A DNA stretch of 64,000 nucleotides from Lanius collurio (lineage: Eukaryota; Chordata; Aves; Passeriformes; Laniidae), in the NCBI GenBank assembly GCA_020086605.1, contig JACBWW010000046.1:1386504-1450503 (forward strand), given 5' to 3'. Of this stretch, positions 12,448-25,436 are shown piece by piece. A program made the position numbers and the translations under genes. The first letter of the stretch is position 1. The number at the start of each line of letters is the position of its first letter. The notes beneath the pieces were generated by a model, which had not been told where the DNA came from, made no database searches, and saw only the letters and a list, made by a program, of their open reading frames with translations.

Positions 12448-15400
12448 GAATGTGTTTTACATCATGGGACTGCTTCAGTGTCAGCTTTGCCAAAAAAGGT
12501 CATTCCTCTGGCTTTTGGGCAAGTTTCAGACGTATTCTTCAAACCCAGAGCTCTGTTCTCCCAATTGCCATGGATTCCCTTGGAACTTGGTGTTTTTTAC
12601 TCTCCACTTGCCATTTCTCTCAGAGGAATTTTGCACCCCCTGTCTCTGGTTACAGGCAGGATGTTCTCTATGGTCAGCCACTGCAAAGCCCTGCCATGAG
12701 AACACTGACCTAATTTGTGATTGGCAGTATTGGAGCTAATATCAATTATGCTTGGAATTATCAGAAGAAGAGCTGGCTGAGTGATTGTGTGGATGTTTTA
12801 GAAAGGCTGTCAGGTCTAAATGCCAAGTAACAGTGTGTTCATGAGCCACTAAACATTTTAAAAGCAACTTTTGACAGGATGGCAATTTCAGATGCAGACC
12901 TTCTGAAGGAAATAAACCTTAAATTAGATTATGGCCCTGTTGGTTTTATTGATTGATTTAACACGTTTGGAAGCTTCCAATGTACTTAAAAGAATCACAA
13001 GCTCCATCTCTGGCATCCATTTAACTTCTGTCACCAGTGCAGTGCTGGCACAGTAGGACTGGCACACAAAGACACAACTTCGACATTGGGAGTAGGAGAA
13101 TGAAACAGCTGAAAATGCTTCCATCAGAGCAGAAGGGGTGTTTATGATGAGGGTGGGGAGTTCATTAGTATTTATTTGTTTTATTTGAATTGGAAAGAGA
13201 CCAAGCAGTAAATCAGGCTGACAGCAGAATTTCCCTCTCCTCCCAAACAAGCAATGCAGCCTCTGCAAAAGTGGAGGGACGTCCTTGCTTGTTGTTTAGC
13301 CAGAAAAAAATGAAATTAATCTATGAAAATATTTTTAAAAAACCCAACTATGTTAAAAATAGCACTTTTAAAAAATGGAATCACTGAGACATTACAATGC
13401 AGAGCTGAAATTAAGGCCGTGATGCTCCTCACTTTGAGTACACTGGTTCATTTTATGCTTACAGAGACTCTAATCCTGTGCCTAATCAGGGCCTTGTTCA
13501 AAGACAGTGCTATTTTAATAAAATCTATAAATGTGGTTTTCAAAACTGGCCAAAACCTTGTGATGTGTGAGAGGACAGCAGGTTTAAGTTCAGATTGAAA
13601 CCCTTTATTCATGTTTAAGTTTTCACTTGTGGAAGTGATAGGACTACTTAGAGCTCACACTTTAAATATCATTGCAAGGTGCTGAATTGAGCTGTTCCAG
13701 AGCATACCCAAACCCAAGTGTTAATAGATATTACATCTAGCAAAAGGGTGTGCAGATTTACTATTTAGATGGAAGGGCTTTCCAATTTGGAATATAATTT
13801 AGTCTGTAGCAGCTCCAGGAATGGTTATTTCCTTGTCATCTAATCTTTAAACATCTTCCAGTAAAAGACATTTGATAGTTAAATATTAATAGTGGCACAT
13901 AAGAACGGAGATGATAAAGCAGTATAATATGTGGGAGTGACATGGAAGAATAGCTTGGGATTAATTCTGAGAATGTTATGATCAGGCTAATGCTGCCTGC
14001 AATATTCTTCCTATATTCCTTTTATTTAATTTTTAATAATTTATTTTTCATTTAGATAAAATAGAAGTCGGATCACAATAAGAAATTGTATTTGGCAATG
14101 GGGGTTTGTATTGCTGATATTTTATAAATCGTGTCAAAAATGATAGTGATATTTTGATGAAAAATGTAAGCCTGCAAAGATGACTTTAGCAGTAAAAATA
14201 AAATTACAAAATATTATGCTTGTAATAGCAGTTTACATTTAATTTTGTAAGTTAAAACAAAAGAAATATAAGGAAAAAAAGTCAGCTATGTTATAATACA
14301 GGCAATTTTATTTTTTATATTAAAGGAAAAAGTTAGTCTAAGTTTTTCCAAAACTAACTCTTAGTTTAAAAATGAAATATTTGTTTATGTAAGATGCAAA
14401 GACTGATGGCTGTGAGCAGCCAGGTAATAGATTATGCAGCCAGAAGGGAGTATTGTTGTCAGCCATTCTGACTACATGAATTAATTTTTGTTTGTATTGG
14501 TTCAGATCTTAGAGAGAAAAAAAAAGAAACCAAGGCATCTTTAAGATGATTAGTGTTGAAAAATCTTCTGTTTGCCTCTGTGGTGGCACGGTAACAAAAT
14601 TGAACCTTCTCTTTGACTGTTTTTAATTTATCTTCCGGCCATTTAATCTCATATTTCTGTCTGGTAGACTGAGCCAATTGCCAAATTTTTCATCTCCAGA
14701 GCAAGAGCTGATCTCAAAGGCTTGACCTTAAGCTTTTTGATAAATAAAACGCAGTGAGCTGTGTCCTCCTATGCATATTGTCCTGGCATTTAACCATTTT
14801 CATGGAATACATCTGTACCTTTTTGTGTTTGAGTTTTGTTTCAATGGCTGATGGGAACATATCCTGAACAGCTGCCCTTCCTTCCTTTTTTTGACCTGTT
14901 TTTTGTGAGTTTCAGACATCTTTCATTGCTGAAATCTCCCATCCTGGCTGATTATGCCCTGCAATATAATCCCCTGGAATTGCAATGGCTTTGTCAAGAG
15001 CCACAGCTTGGCAGGACAATCTGTTGGGGTGTGATCATCACTCCTGGGGTCTCCTGAAGGTGTGATTGGGTTTGGCTGTCTCAGAGGAAACACTACAGAG
15101 CTGTGAGCACCTTCCTGAGCTCTCCAGGCTGCCTCAGTTTCAGGGCCTGCCTTCTCAATGCCAAAATCTCAATGCTTTTGATCCCTGTGACATTTACCAG
15201 GGAGCAGATTGGTTGGCTTTTTTTCCAATTAAGGAAATGGTGACAATTCTACAGCTGTGGCTGAAGACTCTTTAATTAATTACCTTTATTCAACCTATCT
15301 CGTGCCTTCCTTATTTTGCCTTTTTCTATTTACTTAAAGTCTGCAGGATCAATTATATATCCCTAAAATTAATACTCCTCTGGGTCACATATCAGCTATT

Positions 15401-18400
15401 CCATTATTCAGTTTGGAATTAGGTTTTATTCAATGTGGATCTTTTGTGCAGGGTGGGTCCCTAAAATCTGTCTTGTACCAAGGGATCTGCTGTAATCCAG
15501 CAGAATGGGAGTGAATGTAACATGGATGGGGTTTTGTGTACCTGCAACTGTTTTTAGCACTTCAGCAACCTCAGTTTAGGATCTTTCCCCATTGAAGTTA
15601 ATTGGAAATAGAAGGCAATTATCACAGGGGAGATGGTCAGTGAGAAACACCTTTATTCAGGAAAGAACTCATTTATATTTCGTCTGTGCCACGCTGTTTA
15701 ATGAAGATCCTGGTGGACTGGATGATAAATACATCTGTTTCACTCAACTGGGTTAGCCTTTGTTGCCGTTGTTGGATTTGCTATAATTGGATATCGTTTA
15801 TGAACTTTTTAGAATTATAGTTTGTTCTCTTACTTCTACCACATCTTTACAGGTGTACAACTGAGAATAAAATTAAAATACCTCGATAAGATTCAATGCT
15901 TAGTGTTTTTAATTGCTTTCAGATAATTTGTATATTTTTGACCATTTCTTTCCCTTTGTTAAGACTTGTTTAAAATATAATCAGAAAATTCTTTCTCTTC
16001 TGTCTAGCTAAGTACTAGACTATTTGCAGTTCACTTTTTGCACAGAACCTCTCCATTCTGGATCACTCAGCACTTTGGTGTTCAGTAATCTGAGTGCAGC
16101 TTTCACTGTTCTGCTGTATTTGTGGTGCCTGAGCCTCATGGCAATGGGGAACTTTTGAAATGGACCCCCAGTTCTTGGCTTTAGGCCCAATCTCTCTTCT
16201 TCCTTCCACTTCTCTGTGTTGGACCCTGGTCCCAGCTGCATCCCCGGGCTGTGCTGCTGGTTTTGGTGCTGTTGTTGTTGAGGTGACACCCCGGGGGTCA
16301 GAGCATCACCACAGTTCATTACCAAAGGCCAAAGGACCCATTTGGAGCAGGAGGAGAAGGCAAATAAATTACAGCTCTTACAAGACCCTCTGACTGCTTG
16401 TCAAGAGAGGTTAATGCTAAATTGAATTGTAATGAAGTGTTTTGACTTGTGAGTGGTTAAATTTGGAATTAAAAAGTCAAAGTTTTACAGAAGTTGGGAG
16501 TAGCCCTTTTTTGTCTGTTCAGAGCAGTGCATTTTGGCATTTGCTGTTAAATAACAATGCTGAAAATAGCTTGACACAGCTTCTTGATCAACCTGTTTCA
16601 CTTAAAAAAAACCTTCTGATTTTAAAAATAATTAAATTGAGAGACTTTTTTTACTGAATAGGTTCTTATTCAATTAGCTTATATGTACAGTCTTATATTT
16701 GGAATATTGGTGAAATATGGAAGGCAATTCTAGCTCTGAAGTAGCATAATTTTAATTCTATCTGACACAGGCCCCCTTTGAAGCTTTTCCATTGATTTAT
16801 TTTTTGAAGTTGAGATCAATCCAGATTGTGTACTGAAAATATATTCCAAAAGGAAGTCATGGTGCTTGTGTTTGGAGCTCTCAGAGGACACTGAAACTGT
16901 GAGGTTTTGTTTGAAATGATGTTAATTCAAACCTCGAAAATGACCAAATCCCCCATCCCAAAAAACCCAAAAAAGTTCTGTTTAGTAACCCTCATTTCAC
17001 TGCAATGATCATGTAACTAATTACAAAAAATATTTCAGAATGAATAAAGGAAGGTAGAAAGAAGTTTAAAACTGTTGAAAAATAGTGATAACTGGGCACT
17101 TTTTTGTAACTTTTTTACTTTATCTTGTTATTGTGCATAAACCAAATAGAATTTTGCACTGAGTGTTCAAAGTTCATTTTTAGTGGTGCAGCATTATCTT
17201 TAAAAAGTTCTACAGGGAAATTGGCACAATTCTGAACCTTCCAAAGCAGATCCTCTTAGCAGAGAGTCCAGATCCACCCAGGGTACCCAGGAAGGGCCTT
17301 TTGGAATACAGAGCTGGAGACAGATCCCTGTTCTGCTCACCTCAGGCTCTGGGTTAATCCAGTCCAGCAGCTGCAGAGCTGTCTCACAGTGACTCCTCTT
17401 GGGCTTATGTGCCCTGATGTAAAACAAACATAATCCTTCCCAGGGCCCGTCCCTGGCTGATATCAGATGTTGATATTCAGGTTAAGTCTACCATTAGTAT
17501 CACTAAATGTTGTTATTATAGTGCCTTTCCTACCAATACTTTGTGATTTATCTTTTTTTTTTTATTTTTTAGAGTTCCACAGCATAGAGAGGTGCATCCA
17601 AAATGCTGTAGGCTGAGAAACAAGCTGTCAGTAAACAAACTGAAACAATATTCAAATAAAGTCTTTATGGTCCTGACCTCTTGCCTCCTTTTCAGTTCTC
17701 ATATTAAACTTTTGCTTTACTAGAAAAAAACACCAGGATACTTTCCATGGAGTTTTTTTTGATTTCTCGAACTGACCTGAGTGGCAAAGTAAGATTTTAA
17801 TATTTAATAGTTGGAAGAGTTGCACAACTGGGAAAAAAATAAAATATGTATTTGAAGCTTCTCCGAAGCTTCTTGCGAGGTATATTTATGGTTGGTTGCT
17901 AAAATAGAATTTTAAATCTTGGAGGAATAAGACCACTGTTGTGGATAGCAGAGAGTTTCCAATGGGAAACAACAAACTTTCCATCTCTTTCTCACTCTCT
18001 GCAGCTGGTTTGCAGTTAAAAGATTTTACTTTTCATTGAAATGGAAATCTGTTGCTTCCTTCAGCTTGTGTTTAAGAACCATGCAAAGTGTGGAGTTGAT
18101 TATGAGGCTGAGGGTGAAATGCTGGAGCATTCCACAATCACAGTTGGTATTTCTGTTGACTGAGTAATCAGGAAAGCACTTATTAAATTACCATTTACAG
18201 CAAATGTGCCCCAGCAAGGGTGGGCAGCAGCTTTGCCTCTCCTGGCTGTGTCTCGTTCCCCTGGCAAGGCTGCAGCTCTGGGGACATGGAGCTCTCCCAT
18301 CCTGGGGCACAGCAACAGAACCACATCCTGGGGCACGAGAGGCTCCCAGCTTTCTCCCTTTTACACTGAAATATCTCACTGGAATTAAGGCTGAGCTGGT

Positions 18401-21400
18401 AATTATGCTGCTAATACATGAGACAGCACATAATTCCTCTCTGAAAGCTCCTCAGTGATGCCAAGTGGCTGCAAAATGCACTCGTGTTCTTACATAAGCT
18501 CAATTTCATTTTTCTCTGAAATGTATCCAACTACCAGAGCAATTCAGCTCCTTACAAATACCTTGTATTTATTATTTATTATTTACCTTAGTGGAATGCA
18601 GATATAAGAGAGCTGTATGAGAAAGAGGCAGTGCCACCTGACACGTGTTGTGTCTCCTGCTTTGGGGGGAGGTTTCACCCAGCCACTCCCTCCAAGCCAG
18701 GAGCCTTCCAGCCCCATCGACTGACCCATCTGCCCTGCCAGCCCTGCAGCTCTGCCCTGCCACCAGGGCATGCTCTGGAGAAGGGGCTGCACGGGCAGGG
18801 CCTGCCTAGAGCTGAGCTTTGAACGCTGACAGTGGCAGTGCCAGCCTCAGGGACACTTCCCCCCCTTCTGGCTCCTTCCATATTCCTGATTTGGTGTGAA
18901 ATTACTGCGAGTCAGTTGTGGGGTTTTTGGGGTGGTTGTGTTGATTCTGATTTAGGTTTGAAGTTATTTTTCCAAGTCAGAACTGTGTATTTGTTGTTAT
19001 GTATTAAAGCATTTTTTTGGTTGCTTACTGTATCAACTTCCTCCTATAAATGAGAAGATAAAAAAAGAGGAATAATGATTTTAGACTTGTACAGGTGTTT
19101 GGACAAATCCAAGCAGTTCTGATGACACTAACATTTAACATCCATCCTTTCCATCTGCATTGCACTTGTAAATATTTCTTCATTGGAAGTACCATATAAT
19201 TCTCCAGGAAAAATACCAGTCTCCTGAGGTTTTGCTCATTTAAATTCAGAATCAGATGGCATCAAGTAGAAAATAAGTCATCCCCTTATCCTATTCTTAT
19301 TCTGACATTTCAGAAAGGGAACTTTCTTCTAGGGTGTAGCCCTATATGAAATTAAATAAGAAGAACAGCCTAAGGTAATATCCACTTTTCACTTTACATA
19401 AAGCAGAAATTTGCTTGTGGAGGATGATACTGATGTTGAAGGTTCATATTTAAAATCCTATTGTTTAAAATGTTTCATAACCTTAAAAGTAAGCTGTAAA
19501 CAAACTTTGCAGTGTGAATCCCTACAAAACTCTAAGTCAGGTTTTAACCAAGTTGGGATGGGGGTTTTAACTGGAAATTGGATGAAATTAAAACCTCAGG
19601 ACATTAAAATGCCATCATTATTAAGAAGAAATACTTCTCAAATTTTGTGCCATTAATCAGTTAACTGACTACAAAATGGCAGAAGAGCTCCTCAGAGATG
19701 CCTGAGTATGCTGGGTGCCCTGTGGAGGTCTTTGTCCCCTGTTGAGGGTAGGCAGGATGGCAAGAGAGTGGGACAGAGTGGGACAAAGGCCTTCACTAAG
19801 TCCATCACTCCCAAAATTATTGTCCATAGTGCTCTGTTCCAGATGGTCAGGCAGAAATTTCCTGGTGTCTCAGTGAAACAGGGAAGGCAAACCTTGAAGG
19901 GTCTTTGCATTAGGTGGAGAAACACAGCAATGTGTGCAGCTGCAGGGTCTTCTCTAGGGCTTGGGGTGCTGAGTCCCTTATCCACATGGGGGGTGGGAAA
20001 TGGGGATAATAATTCTGTTATAAATCCTACCCCTGAAGTATTCCCAGGGAATAATTGCTTGTGTCAATCATTTCCATAATAATCATGGGGGATATTGGGA
20101 ATATATTTGTATTTCATCTAGAAAAAAATAATCATGGAGTGAACACGTCCAGATGAAGCTGTATGGTCCTTGTACCTGTGCCATATTTAGGGCTGGAGAA
20201 CCTGCACATCTTGAGAGCTTTGAAGGATATATGTGAGCTTTTACTCCATTCAGTGTAGGTATTAGAAGAGTTATCATACAAGATTTTATAATTTGCTTCA
20301 TTTGATTCTGACAATTCAAAATTAATGTATAATTACAATGAAAAATTTTAAATTTATCAATTTTAGCAACATTCAAATTTGACATTCCACTTAAAATAGA
20401 GAATATCTGCTTCTTTTTGTTTATCATGTCAGTTTTGGGAATGGAAACAGCAAAATGATCAGGATTCCAGATTTCCTAAAGTCTACCTTTTGGTTCTGCA
20501 TTTGAATCACACCTTTACGAGAACAAGTACACACATGTCAGAAATTACATGGCTCCATTTCCATACTGCAACTCTTGTCTTTAATGATATCTGACTGCTA
20601 ATAATCTCCAAATTAATTTCCTGCACAGGACATTACACAGGGGCACCTAAGGTTTTATTTCCTTAAAATATTGTGAATTACATATTGTGAATTTATTTCT
20701 TGTCTGAGGTCATGCATTTTTTCCTTGTTTACTGAGAGCTGCTGAGTGCAGTTACAAATGAGGTAGATGATGTTTCTTTACATAAACAAATGCAAACCAT
20801 GCACTAAAACCATATTAAATGCAAGAGTGACATGTATTGGGTGTTACTGCTCAGGATGCTGCTCTGTGTACGTGTCTGGTGCAGAGAACTTTGACACCAG
20901 ACTTTGATCTGCCTCAAGTGGAGCACACACACAGGATCCTGCATGGCTGCAAGGGATGCTCTGAGACATTCTCCTTCAAAATCTCTCCCTTGTCTGGCTG
21001 TAAGACAAAATACACTGCTTGCTTTGCCTCTTGTCTGCTCCTCATGCAGAGAGTCTCATTTGCCTTCTGTGCTCTGTTGTTTACTCACTGGAAGCAGCAG
21101 TGATAGATAAATGTTATTTAAGAAATAATAGACTCTGTAAGTGGTGACTGTCTCTAGGCTGTCCCAGTTTAAACTCAGATTTTTGTTGGTATAGATGGTC
21201 CAGGTTTTGTGTCATGCAGCTTGGAGGACACACTCAACCACATCACCCAGACAGAACACACACAGTTACAGACCAAAACTGGGAATTGATGTTCCTAGCT
21301 CTGCATACAGTCTGGAGTTACTTCAGTTTAGCTGTTCTGTGCTTGTTTGTAGGATTGGCACAATAAAGGCCAACCTCATGGGGTTCTGCAGCCTAGAGGC

Positions 21401-23948
21401 TCTTCTATGCTTTTGCTTGATCTGATGCCCATTCCTGAGGCAAAAGAAGCAGAATAAACTTCAGATAAAAGATGCTTCTCATTCTCATCATGAAATAACA
21501 GAGATTAAAATGATGTGAGAGGTTGCACTGGTTCTGTCCTGTCCTCAGGTTGAGAGAGGGAGGAGCAGCCTCTCTCTGCCTGCTGCAGCCACAGGGCTGG
21601 AGGGTCTTTGGGTGTGCTGCCCTCCCGTTCCTGCCCAGGGATTTACCTGTGGGGAGCTGTTCCATCAGTCAAGGCACCAGGAAAACTCCTGGGAATGGTC
21701 CTGCTGGGATTTGAGGAGAGCAGGGAGAGGCTGTGCTCAGCTCCCAGCTCTGAGTTCTGCTCACAGAGGGCGTTTCAGGGCTCCTCAGTGCCTTTCTCTC
21801 TCTTTGGTAAGAGGACAGACGTGCTTGCTCCATTTTCATTCCAGAGAAGCTTTCTGTGGATTGTCAGCCTCAAATCTCGGGGCTTTCTCAGTGCTGGAAT
21901 TGCAGCTTGTCACGCTGGTGAAAGGAGGATGTCTCTCAGGAAAGGCTGCTGATAATCAGCCACCTCCTCCTTCCATTCAGAACTGTTATTCAATGTCAAT
22001 ATTTTTTCTTTTTCCTGCATCACCTTCTGTCTTTGATATCTGAAAATTCTTTAAGTAATTTTAACTTTTTTCCTCAACTTCTAAAATACTTTTTTTCACA
22101 TCACTAGAGCAGAAGCCCAACCTTCAGTTCAGAAATCTTAATTGCAAAGCAAAGCCTACTTTTTCAGTATTTTGCTACAAGAAAGAGACAGCTTTGATAG
22201 TTTAATATCACACTGTCTTTCACAGTGTCTTTCCTCACATGAGGCTAGAAGACAAAAATTAATCCACTAAAATTAGTAAACTATTCTGGAATCTAACAAA
22301 TTCAAAAATGATATGGCCAAATGTCCACAACATTTCTCATCTGTTGTTTATCTCTTGCAATTAAGGATAGCTAAATTAAACAGTCTCTAAATACAAGTTA
22401 CATAAGCCCAGCAACTCAGTGGACATCCAACTATTCTAGGAAGGCCACCAGCATGCAGGGTTCCACATAACATTGTATTTCTTCTTGCAGCTGTTTTGTA
22501 AATGTTAATAATGACATGTTTGTCTTCAGAGTGAGGGAACCTGCCCATCTTTTGTGGGTGCCTTTTATAGGAGCCTTGTGCAAGTACCTGGAAAGCACTG
22601 TCCAAGGAGCTAAACTTATTTCTGATAAATCTGGGAATACCTGTCTTTTCATCAGCTCCTGACAGGAAATCTTGTTATTGCCAATTGACCAAAGGTGACC
22701 TTTGCTGTGCAAGCACTGACCCAGATGGATTAGGAAATGTATGTGTTGTTCAGCTGTGATCTTTTACCTTGCTGCATGTGATAGAACACATTTATTAACT
22801 CCATCTTTCTCTTCAGCAATTCCTTAAATCGTGTAATTTATGCTTTAAGAGTTGTAATTAGTCCCTCCACCTAGTTCTGTCAAAAACAAAGGGTGCATCC
22901 AACCCTCTCTCATTAGTATTCACACAAAGTGAATTGTTCCTTGCAGTTCTTGTTCATTATTATTTAACTGTTAATCCCAGAAGTTTATGGGCTGGTGTTA
23001 CGATGATGATTATTTTTCTGGTTGGTGTCCAAGGGGTCATTTTGAAAGAGGCTCATTGCAGAGGGGTTGCAGAGGATGTAGATTTGCAGGAGCATTTAAT
23101 GTGCTTTGCTTCCAGTCTTTCTCTGGCTGGGCAGCTGGCCAGGAACTGTCTGAGGTTTGCTTTGTAAGTCCTGAATCACTAATGCAAAGGCAGGGGAAGT
23201 ACAGAGCCATCATACCCATCTGTCCAATATTACTGCACATGGAACTGGCCCTATTGAACATATTGAATTAATTCCACTGCAGCGTTGCCCATCAAATTAC
23301 TTGACTCTTTACATCACCCTTTTTTTGCTCCCTAATGCAAAACATCCATTTTATTTGACAAGGCCTTCTTTGGCTTTGGCCTAAACAGAGGATGGGGATG
23401 ATCTTGGCTCACTTCACTCTAAATAATCGTTCTTTAATTACACTGGAGGTGGTATCATCTGCAGTAATTACTGAAAAGATGTCAGCTCTCAGATAATGGA
23501 GTAAAACATTAATGGGACTGAGCTGGCCCAGACACTGACTCACAGAAGCCAGCCACTAGGCTTGGCATCACTCTTAGCCTAGTTAAGGTTTCAGTTCAGC
23601 ACCTGACTTAGGACCTTTCTGAAGTGCCATATAGCATGATGCTGATGTCTTTTGTTTTGTTTAAACACAAATCCTGCTTTTTCTTGGGTAAACAAAGTAA
23701 ATTATGGCTTAAGACAGATTTTTGCAGGTACCTACCTGAGTAATAACTTTCTCATGAGCCCCCATATCCTTTAAAGAGGCCCATGATATCCTGAGATGGA
23801 CAGGCCATGCTGCTCCAGACAGAGCTTCTTCAGGTTGATTAGTTGGCAACAGCAGTAAAATCTTGGGTATAATTTGATCTGAAGAGCTCTCTTCTCTTTG
23901 CAGAAACTACTGGGTTATGTACTTGTAAATGAAAACTGTTGGCTTATC
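12448..23948. other. Long stretch without a supportable gene
   Basis: About 11.5 kb of mostly unique DNA. Short frames on both strands, up to 123 codons at 19708-20079, show no recognisable domain and overlap frames on the other strand. A T run is near 17550. GC-richer patches occur near 18200-18350, 18630-18870 and 21540-21780, without CpG density suggesting an active promoter. Within 23270-23600 there is a candidate conserved noncoding segment, listed under findings. Confidence 0.55.
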
Positions 23949-24025
23949 CCAGAATCATTTAGGTTGGAAAAGGCCTCTGAGATCTTTGAGTCCAACTTTT
24001 GGCTGACCACCACCTTGTCAATAAA
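23949..24025 (-). mobile_element. CR1 LINE fragment, 3' end
   Basis: The plus strand reads AGAATCATTTAGGTTGGAAA, then AGGCCTCTGAGATC and GAGTCCAACTTTTGGCTGAC, then CACCACCTTGTCAA. This is the reverse complement of the 3' end of a CR1 subfamily with the distinctive GGCTGACCACCACCTTGTCA block. The match fades after about 24025, so the copy is truncated and on the minus strand. Confidence 0.87.
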
Positions 24026-24574
24026 GAGAATAAATTTTTTCTGCACATGTGAGTGAAACAAAGGCAGAAGCTGACGTGGAGGTAGCGCTTCCAGTTTCTC
24101 ACAGGGTGACAAAGGGACACTGACTTGCAGTTCTGGAGATTCATTAGCTTTCAGTCAATTCAGAGCATTCTCAAAAAATATCTAAAAGCTACTGTGCTTG
24201 GAGATGTGCAGCTGTGACTTTCTAAATGGGTATCTTTGATTATACATCTCATGGCCTTGCTGAGGTCCTGAAGTCCTTTGAATCTAAAGGCCCAGTAAAA
24301 TTATAATTATATAAATACACAATATTCCATGGCTTCTATGTGTTTCGTGCTGTGTAGTCTTCAGTCTCCTTTCTTTGCAGTTATTTTAGCTACTCATGGG
24401 TCCAACTTTCATATTTAAGGAAATAGAAGCCAAATCTATCAGTCTGTAGCTGACAGGAATACTTAGTGAAGCAACGACTGTCATTTGCTATTAAGTTAGA
24501 TAGAAAATCTAATATAATTCCAATTAAAAATAAGCCAGATGAGATCTTCAGAAAGGACTTCTTCTGCATCTCCT
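24026..24574. other. Unique sequence, no gene seen
   Basis: AT-rich DNA between the CR1 fragment and the inverted repeat. Short minus-strand frames have no recognisable domain. Confidence 0.55.
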
Positions 24575-24615
24575 CACATATGTTACTTTTCAAATGAAAA
24601 AAAGTAACATATGTG
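24575..24615. repeat. Perfect 16-bp inverted repeat with 9-nt loop
   Basis: The left arm at 24575-24590 (CACATATGTTACTTTT) is the exact reverse complement of the right arm at 24600-24615. The loop is 24591-24599. With one bulged base the pairing continues outward for a few bases. It could fold as a hairpin in RNA or extrude as a cruciform. No transposon family is evident. Confidence 0.95.
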
Positions 24616-25350
24616 GAGAGCACTTTGATCCATATGGTGTGCTCCCCTTGATATTTTTTCTATTAAAAATCCCTATACTGATAAGTCAGCCTTTTGATTT
24701 ATACAGTTGCTTTTTCCTCACTATAGAATACTGAAGGCTGTTTTTTCTTCCCTTTTTGTGCCTCTTCTTCCCAGATTTATCTCTATTTTCAGTGTCAGGA
24801 GGAAGTTTCAAGCTCGAAATTTTGGGTGAGGAGCAGGTGTGAAGGATGCCCTTTCTTCCCCAGGACTTGCAGTGAAACCCCAGGTTGGAGTGGTCCCAGA
24901 TGAGGCCTGAAATTGGTTTTCCTCCCTACTGAGCACAGCAATGTGCTGCAATGCACAGAATTAGGCACAGATCTCAGTGGTACACGGGGCATTCAGTGGA
25001 TGCCAAGTCTCTTGTTTTCAGATTCTCTTTTCTGTTCTCCTTTCTTCTGGAAATCAGCATTTCTTCTGGACCTTATGAATTGCAAAATCTCAAAGGTTAC
25101 TACTTGTTATTCAAAACCTGATTTAATTTTAGTTAAAACTTGGGTTTGATTTTTTTAGTGGTTGTTAAAAAGCATTTTATCAAGTTTAAAGAATTTTGTA
25201 TTTATCGATTGATTGGATTAGCAACTAAGACATAATGTAAATGTTGGCTGAGAGGAAAATGCATTTTTTGCACAGTGTTTGAATGATCTATTTGGTTTTG
25301 CAGAAATGAGTTCATGAGTTAATTCTCCCTATATGGCCCTATAACACAAT
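24616..25350. other. Unique sequence, no gene seen
   Basis: Mixed-composition DNA with short frames on both strands. None shows a recognisable domain. Confidence 0.55.
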
Positions 25351-25436
25351 CAAGAGGATTTCACCTTTTTCAGCTGGAATTCACTCAGCAGGCCAAGAGG
25401 ATTTCACCTTTTTCAGCTGGAATTCACTCAGCAGGG
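25351..25436. repeat. 43-bp tandem duplication, two copies
   Basis: Copy one is 25351-25393 and copy two 25394-25436. They are identical at 42 of 43 positions; only the final base differs (C versus G). Each begins CAAGAGGATTTCACC and ends AATTCACTCAGCAGG. The near identity suggests a recent local duplication or an assembly duplication. Confidence 0.97.
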
